A stretch of DNA of 64,000 nt from Stenotrophomonas rhizophila. Its GTDB lineage: Bacteria; Pseudomonadota; Gammaproteobacteria; Xanthomonadales; Xanthomonadaceae. The notes beneath the pieces were generated by a model, which saw only the letters and a program-made list of their open reading frames with translations, did no database searches and was not told where the DNA came from. The position numbers and the translations under genes were made by a program. This document shows, piece after piece, positions 1-6,851 of this stretch. Within the stretch, counting starts at the first letter, position 1; each line of letters begins with the position of its first letter. Location of the stretch: assembly GCF_000661955.1 (NCBI RefSeq), contig NZ_CP007597.1, positions 799,605 to 863,604 of the forward strand. The letters run 5' to 3'.

Positions 1-444
1 GCCCAGCCCGAACTGGTGCGGCAGATGCTGGCCCGCGGCCACACCCTGGGCAACCACAGCCACCGCCACCCGCAGACCCGCTTCTGGCGGCTCGGGCGGG
101 CGGCGATGGCCGACGAGATCGCGCAGTGCCAGCAGGCGCTGACCGCCATCGCCGGGCAGCCGCCGCGCTGGTACCGCTCGGTGGTGGGCATGACCAACCC
201 GTTCGTGGCCCCGGCATTGGCGCAGTGGCAGCTCACCCGCGTGGGCTGGAGCGCGCGCGGGTTTGACGGGGTCGATTGCCAGCCGGCGGCCGTGGTGGAG
301 CGCATCGTGGCCGACCTGGGGCCGGGCGCCATCGTGCTGCTGCATGAGGGGGCCGCCCACGGACACAACCTGGCGATCATCGAAGCGGTGCTGCAGGCCC
401 TGCAGGATCGTGGCCTGAGCGCGGTCCTACCCGACGCGGCGTAG
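1..444 (+). CDS. Polysaccharide deacetylase family protein (NodB-like), 5' end outside the window
   Basis: The frame is open from base 1 and ends in TAG at 442-444; the true start lies upstream, so only the last 147 residues are seen. Residues 17-24 read GNHSHRHP, the second NodB-fold motif, whose histidines bind the catalytic metal. A C-terminal IVLLHEG (about residues 111-117) fits the Leu-x-His motif 5. The family removes N- or O-acetyl groups from chitin-like, peptidoglycan or exopolysaccharide sugars; the substrate cannot be told here. A GGCGGC-ACGG-GCCGCC hairpin directly follows the stop and may terminate it against the convergent gene 18 bases away. Family assignment is firm; the substrate is unknown. 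Confidence 0.8.
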   Translation, partial: AQPELVRQMLARGHTLGNHSHRHPQTRFWRLGRAAMADEIAQCQQALTAIAGQPPRWYRSVVGMTNPFVAPALAQWQLTRVGWSARGFDGVDCQPAAVVERIVADLGPGAIVLLHEGAAHGHNLAIIEAVLQALQDRGLSAVLPDAA

Positions 445-462
445 GCGGCACGGGCCGCCGCG

Positions 463-816
463 TTACGGCTGCGCGCTGCCCGCCACCGGGTGCGCGTGCT
501 GCCATTGCTGGCGCATCCAGCTGGCCAGTGACACCTGGGCCAGCAGCAGGGTGACCGCCAGCCCCAGCGCCAGCACCCCGGTGACCCGGCGGCGGCGGTG
601 CTGCAGCAGGCTGCCGATGCCCATCACCGTGGCCAGCACGGCCAGGCCGATGCTGATGCACACCACCACCAGCAGCACCACCGGCAGCGTCTGCATCTGC
701 GCATGGGCCGGGGTATGCGCGTAGTGCGCGCTGATCGCAAACATCACCAGCCCGCACAGGCTGATCACCAGCGCGGCGATGCCCAGGGCGGAATGTCGGG
801 GCGACGGCGGGGTCAT
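463..816 (-). CDS. Small hypothetical membrane protein, three predicted TM segments
   Basis: 117 codons, converging on the deacetylase gene. The product has three hydrophobic stretches (about residues 10-30, 42-66 and 77-97) separated by short polar loops. A basic cluster, HRRRR, lies between segments two and three, which by the positive-inside rule puts that loop in the cytoplasm. No conserved motif was recognised, so no function is assigned. Codon use matches the neighbours and no competing frame is more plausible. It is probably a lineage-specific inner-membrane protein. Confidence 0.6.
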   Translation of the reverse strand: MTPPSPRHSALGIAALVISLCGLVMFAISAHYAHTPAHAQMQTLPVVLLVVVCISIGLAVLATVMGIGSLLQHRRRRVTGVLALGLAVTLLLAQVSLASWMRQQWQHAHPVAGSAQP

Positions 817-876
817 GCGGGCTCCATGCCGGTATCGGGGCGCGAGTATGCGCGTGCGCCGCGCTGCGCGCGACCC

Positions 877-1578
877 TCAGGCAAGTGCGGGCCGCTCGGC
901 ACTGACCAGCCAGTTGTTGAACGGGGTGTTGCCATACAGCGGGCGCATCTGCAGGTGCAGGCCCGCCGCTTCCAGGGGCGCGCGCACGCTGGCGGCGTCC
1001 GGATAGTGGCGCGGGCGCGTGCCCATCCAGCCCACCAGGTGCGCCAGCATGTCGGTGATGCGGGTGGTGCGGTCGCGGCCGCTGTTGTCGGCCAGGGTGG
1101 TGCGGATCACCAGCCGCCCGCCCGGTGCCACGCGGGCCGCCGCCGCCTGCAGCAGCCCGGTCTGGGCGTGCGCGGGCAGGTACTGCAGCACATCCAGCAG
1201 CGCCACGCTGCCGTGGTGGGCGGGCAGGGTGGCACTGGCATCCAGGCAGTCGAACCGCGCATCGGCCAGTGCCGCGCGCGTCCCGGCGCGTTGCGCACGG
1301 GCAATCTTGTCCGCATCGATGTCCACGCCCAGGTACGGCTGCCGGTGCCCGGCCTGGCGCAGCACGTGCGCCAGCAGGCCCAGGCCGCAGCCGATGTCGA
1401 GCAGGGCGCCGTGCGCGGGCGCCAGCGCGGCCAGTACGCCCGGGTACAACGGATCGCTGCCGAGCTTGCCGCGGCTGTAGTAGTAATCGCGTCGGTTGCC
1501 GAAGCGCTGGGCCGGCATGAAGGCGTCAGCGATGCGGCGGGCCTGTTCCTTGGCCAGTGGCAGGGCGTCCGTGCTCAG
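877..1578 (-). CDS. Class I SAM-dependent methyltransferase
   Basis: 233 residues with a Rossmann methyltransferase core: motif I DIGCGLG (residues 61-67), an acidic GVDIDADK strand-2 end, a post-II segment SVALLDVLQYLP and motif III APGGRLVIR. The likely substrate is a small molecule or lipid but is not identifiable. The frame has no ATG or GTG near its beginning. The best start is CTG at 1578-1576, which overlaps the TGA of the upstream hydrolase in a 4-base CTGA, so translation is probably coupled. The first internal ATG would remove about 20 residues before the conserved core and is the alternative. Order is hydrolase first, methyltransferase second. Confidence 0.75.
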   Translation of the reverse strand: MSTDALPLAKEQARRIADAFMPAQRFGNRRDYYYSRGKLGSDPLYPGVLAALAPAHGALLDIGCGLGLLAHVLRQAGHRQPYLGVDIDADKIARAQRAGTRAALADARFDCLDASATLPAHHGSVALLDVLQYLPAHAQTGLLQAAAARVAPGGRLVIRTTLADNSGRDRTTRITDMLAHLVGWMGTRPRHYPDAASVRAPLEAAGLHLQMRPLYGNTPFNNWLVSAERPALA

Positions 1579-2198
1579 CGCGGCACCTCGTCGGCCAGCT
1601 GCACGCGCGCCACCTGGAACGCGCGTTCGGTCCACAGCGCGTACATCGCCGCAGAGGGATGCAGGCCGTCGTCGACCAGCATCACCGCTTCGCCGCCGGG
1701 TACCCGGCTGAGGTCGGTGATGTCGATGAACGACACGCCGTGTTCGGCGCAGATCGCGGCGGCGGCCGCATTGTAGGCGTCCAGCTCCTGCCCGACCTGC
1801 ACACGGTCGCGGTTGTTGTCGCGCGCATACGGGGTCACGCCCCAATCGGGAATGGACAGCACCAGCACGCGCTGCGCACGGTCGCCGGCAAAGCCGAGTG
1901 CGCGCTGCAGCAGCGCGGTGAAGCGCGGGCGGTAGTCGTCCACGCTGCGGCCGCGGTACTGGTCGTTCACCCCGATCAGCAGGCTGACCAGGCCGAACGG
2001 CCCCTGCGGCGCGGCGGCATCGATGCCGGCCTCCAGCTCGTCGGTGGTCCAGCCGGTGGTGGCGATGATCTGCGGGTCGTCCACCGCCACGCTGATGTCG
2101 CGCAGGCCGGCCACCAGCTGCAGTGGCCAACGCGCGGCCGGTTCAACCCCTTCGCCGATGGTGTAGGAGTCGCCCAGGGCCAGATAGGACAGCGCCAC
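1575..2198 (-). CDS. SGNH/GDSL-family hydrolase
   Basis: 207 residues with the family blocks in order: block I ALGDSYT (nucleophile Ser11), a Gly in TTGWTT, block III GVND (76-79) and block V DGLHPS (Asp177, His180) completing the Ser-Asp-His triad. These enzymes act as esterases, lipases or acyl-carbohydrate deacylases. No signal peptide is seen, so a cytoplasmic role is likely. The gene abuts the aminotransferase gene (stop at 2199) and overlaps the methyltransferase by 4 bases, suggesting a three-gene operon read aminotransferase-hydrolase-methyltransferase. Natural substrate unknown. Confidence 0.88.
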   Translation of the reverse strand: MALSYLALGDSYTIGEGVEPAARWPLQLVAGLRDISVAVDDPQIIATTGWTTDELEAGIDAAAPQGPFGLVSLLIGVNDQYRGRSVDDYRPRFTALLQRALGFAGDRAQRVLVLSIPDWGVTPYARDNNRDRVQVGQELDAYNAAAAAICAEHGVSFIDITDLSRVPGGEAVMLVDDGLHPSAAMYALWTERAFQVARVQLADEVPR

Positions 2199-3473
2199 TC
2201 AGGCCACCGCGCTGCGCGGCTTCAGCGGCACTACTTTGGTATTCGCTTCGGCACGCCGGGCCAACGCGCGGTCGATGCGGGCGAAGACATCGCGCATCAC
2301 CTCTGCTTCGGGCAGCAGGGTGACCCGGAAGTGGTGGCGGTAGGGCACGTTGAAGCTCGAGCCCGGGACCACCAGTACGCCTTCCTCGTTCATCAGTTCC
2401 AGCGCGAAATCGTGGTCGTCGAAGCTGCGGGCCGCCGGCCCAACCACCGCCGGGAAGGCGTACAGCGCGCCGGCCGGCGCCACCAGCGACAGGTGCTCGC
2501 TGGCGTTGCAGGCCTCGATCACCGCGCGGCGGGTTTCATACAGGCGGCCGCCGGGCGCGCACAGCGCCGAGACGGTGTCCGGGCCGTTGACGGCCGCATC
2601 GATGGCGTACTGGCCGGGCACGTTGGCGCACAGGCGCAGCGCGCTGAGCAGGTCCATCGCCGCGCGGAACTCGCCCAGCCGTTCGGCTGCACCGGACAAC
2701 ATCGCCCAGCCCACCCGCCAGCCACAGGCGCGGTGCACCTTGCTCAGCCCGCTGAAGGTGATGCACGGATGCTCGCCGGCCAGCGGGGCCACCGGGTGGA
2801 ACTGCGCGTCGTCGTACAGGATCTGGTCGTAGATCTCATCGACCATCAGCAGCAGGTTGTGCTTGGCGGCGATGGCGACGATGCGCTCCAGCAGGTCGCG
2901 CGAGTAGCTGGCGCCGCTGGGGTTGTTCGGGTTGATCAGCACGATGGCGCGGGTGCGCGAGGACACCAGCGTCTCGATTTCCACCGGGTCCGGCTGGAAG
3001 CCGTTCTCCGGGGCGCAGCGGTAGTACACCGGGCGGCCGTCGTTGAGGATGGTGGCCGCCGACCACAGCGGGTAGTCGGGCGAGGGCACCAGCACTTCAT
3101 CGCCGGGGTTGAGCAGGGCGCGCAGCGACAGGTCGATCAGCTCGCTGACACCATTGCCGACGAACACCCGGTCCGGATGCGCATCGGGCGCGCCACGGCG
3201 GGCGTAGGCGGCGGCGATGGCCTCGCGGGCCTCCGGCAGGCCTTGCTGGTGGGTATACGGGTCGGTGCGGCCCATGTCGTCGGCGATCGCGCGCTGCAGG
3301 TGTTCCGGTGCGCGGAAGCCGAAGTTGCCCGGGTTGCCGATGTTCAGCTTGATCAGCTTGCGCCCCTGGGCCTCCAGCTCACGCGCTCGCCGCGCCAGTT
3401 CGCCCCGGATCTCGTAGCGGACTTCGGACAGGCGCTCGCGGGTGGCAAGCGGCTTGATCGGGGGCGTGGACAT
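2199..3473 (-). CDS. alaA: Class I/II PLP-dependent aminotransferase, AlaA-like
   Basis: 424 residues of fold-type I aminotransferase. Seen are NPNNPSG (181-187), DEIYDQ (212-217, contacts PLP) and the Schiff-base lysine in SGLSKVHR (Lys245), with the conserved arginine of GWRVGW just after. The N-terminal KLNIGNPG segment and the overall pattern resemble the glutamate-pyruvate aminotransferase AlaA (about 405 residues in E. coli), which makes alanine from pyruvate. The start was taken at ATG 3473; a second in-frame ATG 21 bases upstream is possible. It probably leads an operon with the SGNH hydrolase and methyltransferase. The AlaA assignment is by resemblance; aminotransferase identity is firm. 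Confidence 0.85.
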   Translation of the reverse strand: MSTPPIKPLATRERLSEVRYEIRGELARRARELEAQGRKLIKLNIGNPGNFGFRAPEHLQRAIADDMGRTDPYTHQQGLPEAREAIAAAYARRGAPDAHPDRVFVGNGVSELIDLSLRALLNPGDEVLVPSPDYPLWSAATILNDGRPVYYRCAPENGFQPDPVEIETLVSSRTRAIVLINPNNPSGASYSRDLLERIVAIAAKHNLLLMVDEIYDQILYDDAQFHPVAPLAGEHPCITFSGLSKVHRACGWRVGWAMLSGAAERLGEFRAAMDLLSALRLCANVPGQYAIDAAVNGPDTVSALCAPGGRLYETRRAVIEACNASEHLSLVAPAGALYAFPAVVGPAARSFDDHDFALELMNEEGVLVVPGSSFNVPYRHHFRVTLLPEAEVMRDVFARIDRALARRAEANTKVVPLKPRSAVA

Positions 3474-3616
3474 GACTGGGCCGTTGGAGGGCATGGAATC
3501 TGCATGGTAGCGGAATTGGTGCGTTGCGGGGCAAGCCCCCGCCGGGGCCAAAACCCCATTGTTGGCGGGCAGTTGCCGGGCCCGGCCGGAGCGGCGGGGG
3601 AGGGTAGAATGGGGCG

Positions 3617-4714
3617 ATGAGCGAACCGATCGATTTCCGCGCCCTGCAGACCATAGGCTGGCCCTGGGCAGGCGCCCCCGAGCTGCCCAGCTGGCAGGCC
3701 TTGTTCGATGAACACCCGCAGGCCCGTCCGGGCCGGGTGATCGAGCAGCACCGCACCGGCTACATCGTGGCCGACATGCCGGACGCGGCGATCAAGACCG
3801 AATCCCCGCCGGAGTGGCAGCGGCCGCGGTTCCCCAGCCATGAACGCGCGGCAGTGGGCGACTGGGTGCTGCTGGACGGCATCAAGATCATCGCGCTGCT
3901 GCCGCGGCGCACCGCGATCAAGCGCGGGGCGGCCGGCGAGCATTACCACCAGCAGGTGATCGCGGCCAACATCGATACCGTGTTCATCGTGTGCGGGCTG
4001 GATGCGGACTTCAACCCGCGCCGGATCGAGCGCTACCTGCTGCTGGTGGGCGGTGGCGGCGCGCAGCCGGTGGTGGTACTGACCAAGGCCGACCAGACCG
4101 AGTACAGCCAGGATGCCCTGGACGTGCTGGAAGAGCTGGCCGCGCAGGACATTCCGCTGCTGGCCATCAACGGCCGCGACCCGGCCAGCGCGTCGGCGCT
4201 GCTGCCGTGGCTGGGCGCGGGGCGCACCGTGGTGCTGGTGGGGTCGTCGGGGGCGGGCAAGTCCACGCTGACCAACACCCTACTCGGCGAGGAGCGCATG
4301 AAAACCGCCGACGTGCGTGTGAACGATTCGCGCGGCCGCCACACCACCACCCACCGCGCCTTGATCCCGCTGCCGGCCGGTGCCTGCCTGATCGATACAC
4401 CCGGCATGCGCGAGCTCAAGCCGACCGGTGAAGAGGCCTTGAGCGAAGGCGGTTTCTCCGACGTGGAAGCCCTGTCGGCGCAATGCCGTTTCCGCGATTG
4501 CGCGCACCAGCGTGAGCCGGGCTGCGCGATCCGGGCGGCCATCGAAGATGGCTCGCTGGATGAAGAACGCCTGTTGAACTACTTCAAGCTGAAGGAAGAA
4601 GTGGCAGCCGCGGCGGCCAAGCTGGCGGTGCGCCAGGCGCAGCAGGCCATCGAGCGCAAGCACGTGGGCAAGGGCGCGCAGTGGCGACCGGGCGGAAAGG
4701 GCGGCCGGCGATAA
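3617..4714 (+). CDS. rsgA: Ribosome small subunit-dependent GTPase A
   Basis: 365 residues with the circularly permuted GTPase order typical of RsgA/YjeQ: G4-like LTKAD (about residue 153) precedes the P-loop GSSGAGKS (about 209-216), followed by G3 DTPGMRE (about 259). An OB-fold precedes these motifs. A C-terminal zinc knuckle follows, with spaced Cys and His (CRFRDC, CAH..., PGC) near residues 290-305. RsgA binds the immature 30S subunit and promotes late maturation, releasing RbfA, with GTP hydrolysis stimulated by the ribosome. A TAGAAT -10-like hexamer lies at 3605-3610, very close to the ATG. The gene is followed by a single GTAG repeat. Confidence 0.96.
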   Translation: MSEPIDFRALQTIGWPWAGAPELPSWQALFDEHPQARPGRVIEQHRTGYIVADMPDAAIKTESPPEWQRPRFPSHERAAVGDWVLLDGIKIIALLPRRTAIKRGAAGEHYHQQVIAANIDTVFIVCGLDADFNPRRIERYLLLVGGGGAQPVVVLTKADQTEYSQDALDVLEELAAQDIPLLAINGRDPASASALLPWLGAGRTVVLVGSSGAGKSTLTNTLLGEERMKTADVRVNDSRGRHTTTHRALIPLPAGACLIDTPGMRELKPTGEEALSEGGFSDVEALSAQCRFRDCAHQREPGCAIRAAIEDGSLDEERLLNYFKLKEEVAAAAAKLAVRQAQQAIERKHVGKGAQWRPGGKGGRR

Positions 4715-4724
4715 CCCACGCCGG

Positions 4725-4747
4725 GTAGAGCCACCCCATGGGGGGCT
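4725..4747 (+). repeat. GTAG (SMAG/REP-type) palindromic unit
   Basis: GTAG followed by AGCCACCCC-ATG-GGGGGCT, a near-perfect hairpin in the gap between rsgA and the next gene. The same head and stem class recurs at 32928-32997 and 33529-33747. An ATG inside the stem (4738) is in frame with the downstream gene but is not a credible start, because it lies in the repeat and has no ribosome binding site. Confidence 0.85.
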
Positions 4748-4761
4748 GCTATTGTCCGCCC

Positions 4762-6015
4762 ATGGACACACCGATGACCGTGGATCGTGAGGTGGCCCAC
4801 CACACCGCGCTCGATGCGCAGCTGGTGGAGGCGGTGGGCGGCATCAAGCTGCTTGGCCTGACCAGTTGGCCGGCCGCGCTGCAGGCACCGTTCCTGGCCA
4901 GCGTCGCGCGCGGCAACCCGGTGCTGCCCCAGGTGTCCTATCCCCGGCTGGACTTCAGCGATACGCGCCGTGCCCTGGCCGCGATCAGCGCCCAGTGCGA
5001 TCCCACCCATCCCATCGGCCTGTATGTGCAGCGCTCGGCGCACAGCTGGGACCTGGCCGCCGGCCTGCTGGAATCGCTGGGCACCGCCGCGGTGGACCAC
5101 TACTCGGTGGAGCTGTTCGGCGCGCCCGAGCACCCGCTGCCCGGCAACGGCCCCAGTACCCGCGAGGCAGCGCGCCACTTCATCCAGATCGCGCAGGAAC
5201 TGGACCACGAACTGCTTGCCCCCGAAGAACAGGTGCCGGTCTCGGCCACCGCGCTCCAGCTGCAGCTGCAAAGCGACCTGGACGCTTTCTTTGAATCGCG
5301 CATCATCAGCGTGCAGCTCGACCCGGAACTGATTTCCAAGGCGGCCGCCGGTCCCACCCGGATCCGCCTGCGCACCAGTGCGCGCTTCAGCGCCTACGAC
5401 CGCGCGCAGCTGTTCCACCACGAAGCGCTGGTGCATTCGTTGACCGCCCTCAACGGACGCGAGCAGCCGCACCTGCCCAGCCTGGCGTTGTCCTCGCCGC
5501 GGGTCACCGCCACCCAGGAAGGGCTGGCCACGTTCGCCGAGCAGATCACCGGCAGCATCGACATCGAACGCCTCAAGCGCATCAGCCTGCGCACCGAAGC
5601 CATCGCGATGGCGCGCGAAGGCGCCGATTTCATCCAGGTGTTCCGCTACTTCTGCGAGGCCGGGCAGAACAACGAAGAGAGTTTCGCCTCGGCCCAGCGC
5701 GTGTTCCGCGGCGTGCCGCCGACCGGCGGCGCGGCCTTCACCAAGGACACCGTGTACCTGCGCGGGTTGGTGTCGGTGCACACCTTCTTCCGCCACATGC
5801 TGGCCGAAGACCGCCTGCAGGTCTGCCGCTGGCTGTTTGCCGGCAAGATGTCGCTGCACGATGCCATCGCCTTCGCGCCGCTGTTCGAAGAGGGCATCCT
5901 GCGCCCGCCGCGCTGGTTGCCGCATTGGGTCAGCCGCGCCAATGGCCTGGCCGGCATGCTGGCGTTTTCGCTGTTCGCCAACCGCATCCGCATGGACCAG
6001 CTGGCCGCCGAGTAG
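4762..6015 (+). CDS. DUF1704 / QEGLA-motif family putative metallopeptidase (tyrosine carboxypeptidase-like fold)
   Basis: 417 residues from ATG 4762. Two family hallmarks are visible: HHEALVH (an HExxxH zinc-binding helix, about residues 218-224) and TQEGLA (about residue 251), whose Glu would be the third ligand. From established knowledge, eukaryotic members (MATCAP) remove the C-terminal tyrosine of tubulin; bacterial members are annotated as QEGLA-motif proteins and their substrates are unknown. No signal peptide is present, so it is probably cytoplasmic. Its stop TAG is part of a GTAG repeat. The ATG at 4738 was rejected because it lies in the upstream repeat. Family is confident, function unknown. 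Confidence 0.82.
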   Translation: MDTPMTVDREVAHHTALDAQLVEAVGGIKLLGLTSWPAALQAPFLASVARGNPVLPQVSYPRLDFSDTRRALAAISAQCDPTHPIGLYVQRSAHSWDLAAGLLESLGTAAVDHYSVELFGAPEHPLPGNGPSTREAARHFIQIAQELDHELLAPEEQVPVSATALQLQLQSDLDAFFESRIISVQLDPELISKAAAGPTRIRLRTSARFSAYDRAQLFHHEALVHSLTALNGREQPHLPSLALSSPRVTATQEGLATFAEQITGSIDIERLKRISLRTEAIAMAREGADFIQVFRYFCEAGQNNEESFASAQRVFRGVPPTGGAAFTKDTVYLRGLVSVHTFFRHMLAEDRLQVCRWLFAGKMSLHDAIAFAPLFEEGILRPPRWLPHWVSRANGLAGMLAFSLFANRIRMDQLAAE

Positions 6016-6126
6016 GTCACCACCGTTGGTGGTGACGTACCTGACGCGTCACCACCAACGGTGGATCTACCTGGCGCGTCACCACCAACGGTGGCGACCT
6101 ACCTGAAAGCGACGGTGGTGACCTAC
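6012..6126. repeat. Cluster of GTAG/CTAC palindromes between convergent genes
   Basis: Three to four copies of a CACCACCGTTGGTGGTG-type palindrome or half-palindrome, headed by GTAG at 6012 and closed by CTAC at 6123-6126. The left TAG is the stop of the DUF1704 gene and the right TAG, read on the minus strand, is the stop of the DUF4274-like gene, so the repeats fill the whole convergent gap. The arrangement would make strong hairpins in both transcripts and may act as a bidirectional terminator or mRNA 3'-end stabiliser. Confidence 0.85.
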
Positions 6127-6668
6127 CGCGGGTTCGCTTCTTCCCAGGCGATATGCACGTCAGCCAGCTCGTACAGCTGCTCGACCAGCGCCATCGGCAG
6201 GCCGTCGTCGTAGTCCTCGTCGTAGGCTTCATCGAACGGATCGATCTGATGCGCGCCATCCACGGCCTGCAGCATCTGCGCCGGCACGCGCTGCAGTTCG
6301 GCGGCCGAATGCTCGTTCGGACCGGCGCCGTCCCACCGGGTTGGATCGAAGCCGATACCATGGTCGGCATAGAAACCGTCCAGGAAGCGTTGCTGCACCA
6401 AACCGATGAACTGGTGGGTGTCGCGATCGTAGTCGGGCACGTCGTCCAGCGTTTCGTACTGCGCATGCGCGCCAGCACCCACGCTCCAGAACAGCATCAG
6501 CGCCGTGGCGCGGTCCAGGTCGGGCTGGTCGGCCAGCCATGCCAGGGCGCGCTGGTTGTCACCGTAGTTGGAGCGCGCCACATAGAGGTGCCGCTGTTCC
6601 GGCGTGGCCTGCACCAGATGCGCGTGCAGCAGCGTCCACTTGGTGGCCTCGTACTCTTGTTCGTTCAT
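6123..6668 (-). CDS. DUF4274-like hypothetical protein
   Basis: 181 residues, acidic and probably cytoplasmic. The segment RATALMLFWSVGAGAHAQY resembles the DUF4274 core (a hydrophobic strand ending in FW); the rest includes an acidic linker DEAYDEDYDDG and a C-terminal helix. DUF4274 proteins are small bacterial proteins without an assigned activity, often linked to immunity-like or housekeeping contexts. ATG at 6668 was chosen because it begins the conserved part; the frame extends further upstream without a good ribosome site. The stop TAG is donated by a GTAG repeat. Family call is tentative. Confidence 0.6.
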   Translation of the reverse strand: MNEQEYEATKWTLLHAHLVQATPEQRHLYVARSNYGDNQRALAWLADQPDLDRATALMLFWSVGAGAHAQYETLDDVPDYDRDTHQFIGLVQQRFLDGFYADHGIGFDPTRWDGAGPNEHSAAELQRVPAQMLQAVDGAHQIDPFDEAYDEDYDDGLPMALVEQLYELADVHIAWEEANPR

Positions 6669-6851
6669 TGTCTGCTGTCCCTGCCGTTGCGGTAAGGCGG
6701 GCATTGTACGTGCGGTGCATACGGGGAGCATGCGCGCACGGTTTCGCGCGTCGGGTCGCATTTCATACACCGCACCCCGTGGCGTAAGAATCCTTTCATG
6801 TTGCGCTCGCATGATGGTCACGCACCTGCAGTGCGCAGGTCATCACCCCCC

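Noticed and set aside
4738..4761. Upstream in-frame ATG for the DUF1704 gene
   Set aside because: It lies inside the GTAG repeat stem and lacks a ribosome site; ATG 4762 gives the family-like N-terminus.
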